Below are positions 5,775-6,013 of a stretch of DNA of 6,013 bases, piece by piece. A program made the position numbers and the translations under genes. Each line of letters begins with the position of its first letter. Position 1 is the stretch's first letter. The notes under the pieces are model-generated. The model saw nothing but the letters and a program-made list of their open reading frames with translations, made no database searches and had not been told where the DNA came from. Origin of the DNA: Desulfobacteraceae bacterium (GTDB lineage Bacteria > Desulfobacterota > DSM-4660 > Desulfatiglandales > Desulfatiglandaceae); NCBI GenBank assembly GCA_030612945.1, contig JAUWMY010000177.1, forward strand, positions 1 through 6,013, given 5' to 3'.

Positions 5775-5780
5775 GAGGAG
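5775..5780 (+). promoter_or_regulatory. Ribosome binding site GAGGAG of the dehydrogenase gene
   Basis: GAGGAG ends 8 bases before ATG 5789. An in-frame ATG at 5747 would add 14 residues (MNCYEKPHQRGERK) but has no binding site, would cover this one, and would displace the Rossmann strand that normally starts at the N-terminus, so 5789 is preferred. Confidence 0.8.
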
Positions 5781-5788
5781 AACGAAAA

Positions 5789-6013
5789 ATGCAAATAGCT
5801 ATGATCGGATTGGGACGGATGGGCATGAACATGGCGAAAAGACTCTTGCAGGGAGGTCACAGTGTCATCGCCTATAATCGAACACCCAACAAAACGGATC
5901 AACTTGTAGAGGAAGGAGCCATTGGGGCCTACTCACTTAGTGAGGTGGTTGAAAAACTCTCTCCACCACGTGTCACCTGGGTAATGTTACCTGCCGGCCC
6001 CACTGTGGATGAC
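5789..6013 (+). CDS. gnd: 6-phosphogluconate dehydrogenase (decarboxylating), N-terminal part (3' end outside window)
   Basis: The first 75 residues are seen. The Rossmann nucleotide-binding motif GLGRMG is at residues 7-12, directly after the N-terminal strand MQIAMI. IAYNRTP (27-33) marks the end of the second strand. SPPRVTWVMLPAGPTVDD (58-75) matches the short, bacterial GndA/YqeC-type 6-phosphogluconate dehydrogenases, whose strand reads xxWxMxPAG. The enzyme oxidatively decarboxylates 6-phosphogluconate to ribulose 5-phosphate in the cytoplasm (oxidative pentose phosphate pathway). Cofactor choice is not decided; Asn30-Arg31 after the second strand would be compatible with NADP. A related beta-hydroxyacid dehydrogenase cannot be fully excluded because the catalytic Lys and the C-terminal domain lie beyond the window. 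Confidence 0.82.
   Translation, partial: MQIAMIGLGRMGMNMAKRLLQGGHSVIAYNRTPNKTDQLVEEGAIGAYSLSEVVEKLSPPRVTWVMLPAGPTVDD

Larger units (their letters stand above)
5384..5788. other. Repeat-rich intergenic region with gene debris
   Basis: No intact gene is seen on either strand. From left to right it holds an ACAGGAT direct repeat, a small TCCCG/CGGGA inverted pair (5474-5478 with 5485-5489), three ACTTTAG words, a GxxExxY-type C-terminal remnant, a GC-rich hairpin and an inverted ATCCTGTC, each described separately. A minus-strand frame at its right end overlaps the start of the dehydrogenase and shows no domain. No confident promoter for the following gene was found. Confidence 0.65.

Noticed and set aside
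5747..5788. In-frame upstream ATG for the dehydrogenase
   Set aside because: No ribosome binding site ahead of it, and GAGGAG is ideally placed for ATG 5789, where the family normally begins.
5660..5902. 80-codon minus-strand frame across the dehydrogenase start
   Set aside because: No recognisable domain, and it overlaps the strong dehydrogenase start and its ribosome binding site.

Overview
The window reads as a piece of a Gram-negative bacterial chromosome, most like an anaerobic or environmental Desulfobacterota (former Deltaproteobacteria) genome. This rests on the gene families and on the style of the intergenic repeats; there is no rRNA or marker gene, so the assignment is inference. 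All recognisable genes are on the + strand and read in one direction.

Layout. (1) Bases 2-142 are the last 46 codons of a DUF547 protein. (2) A 117-base gap holds a perfect 15-bp inverted repeat. (3) Bases 260-1705 encode a FAD/NAD(P) disulfide oxidoreductase of the mercuric reductase/lipoamide dehydrogenase type. It lacks the mercury-binding N-terminal domain and the C-terminal Cys-Cys pair. (4) A 612-base gap holds ACATCGAA-type repeats, an inverted copy of them, and what looks like the wreck of a four-helix-bundle (S23/IVP-type) gene. It is bounded on both sides by an exact 12-bp direct repeat. (5) Bases 2318-3013 encode a TVP38/TMEM64 (VTT domain) membrane protein. (6) A 192-base gap carries a short AATTCC tandem array. 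(7) Bases 3206-5383 encode a 725-residue two-domain protein: an N-terminal GH63/mannosylglycerate-hydrolase-like (alpha/alpha)6 glycosidase joined to a C-terminal DUF547 domain. (8) A 405-base gap contains more short repeats, the C-terminal stub of a GxxExxY (PDDEXK-like) protein, and a GC hairpin. (9) Bases 5789-6013 are the first 75 codons of a 6-phosphogluconate dehydrogenase, cut by the window edge.

How the genes may work together. A DUF547 protein, a MerA-like flavoprotein and a VTT membrane protein lie in a row, then a second DUF547 domain appears fused to a glycosidase. Removing the repeat-rich insert between the flavoprotein and VTT genes would leave them 19 bases apart, as in a tight operon. 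The reading is a membrane-linked redox/envelope cassette followed by a sugar section (a cytoplasmic alpha-glycosidase possibly acting on a glucosyl- or mannosyl-glycerate type solute, then the pentose phosphate enzyme). The grouping is seen; the functional link is a hypothesis.

The most distinctive features are the GH63-DUF547 fusion and the two repeat-bounded islands that each carry remains of a small accessory gene. No CRISPR array, tRNA, rRNA, transposase or convincing sigma-70 promoter was recognised.
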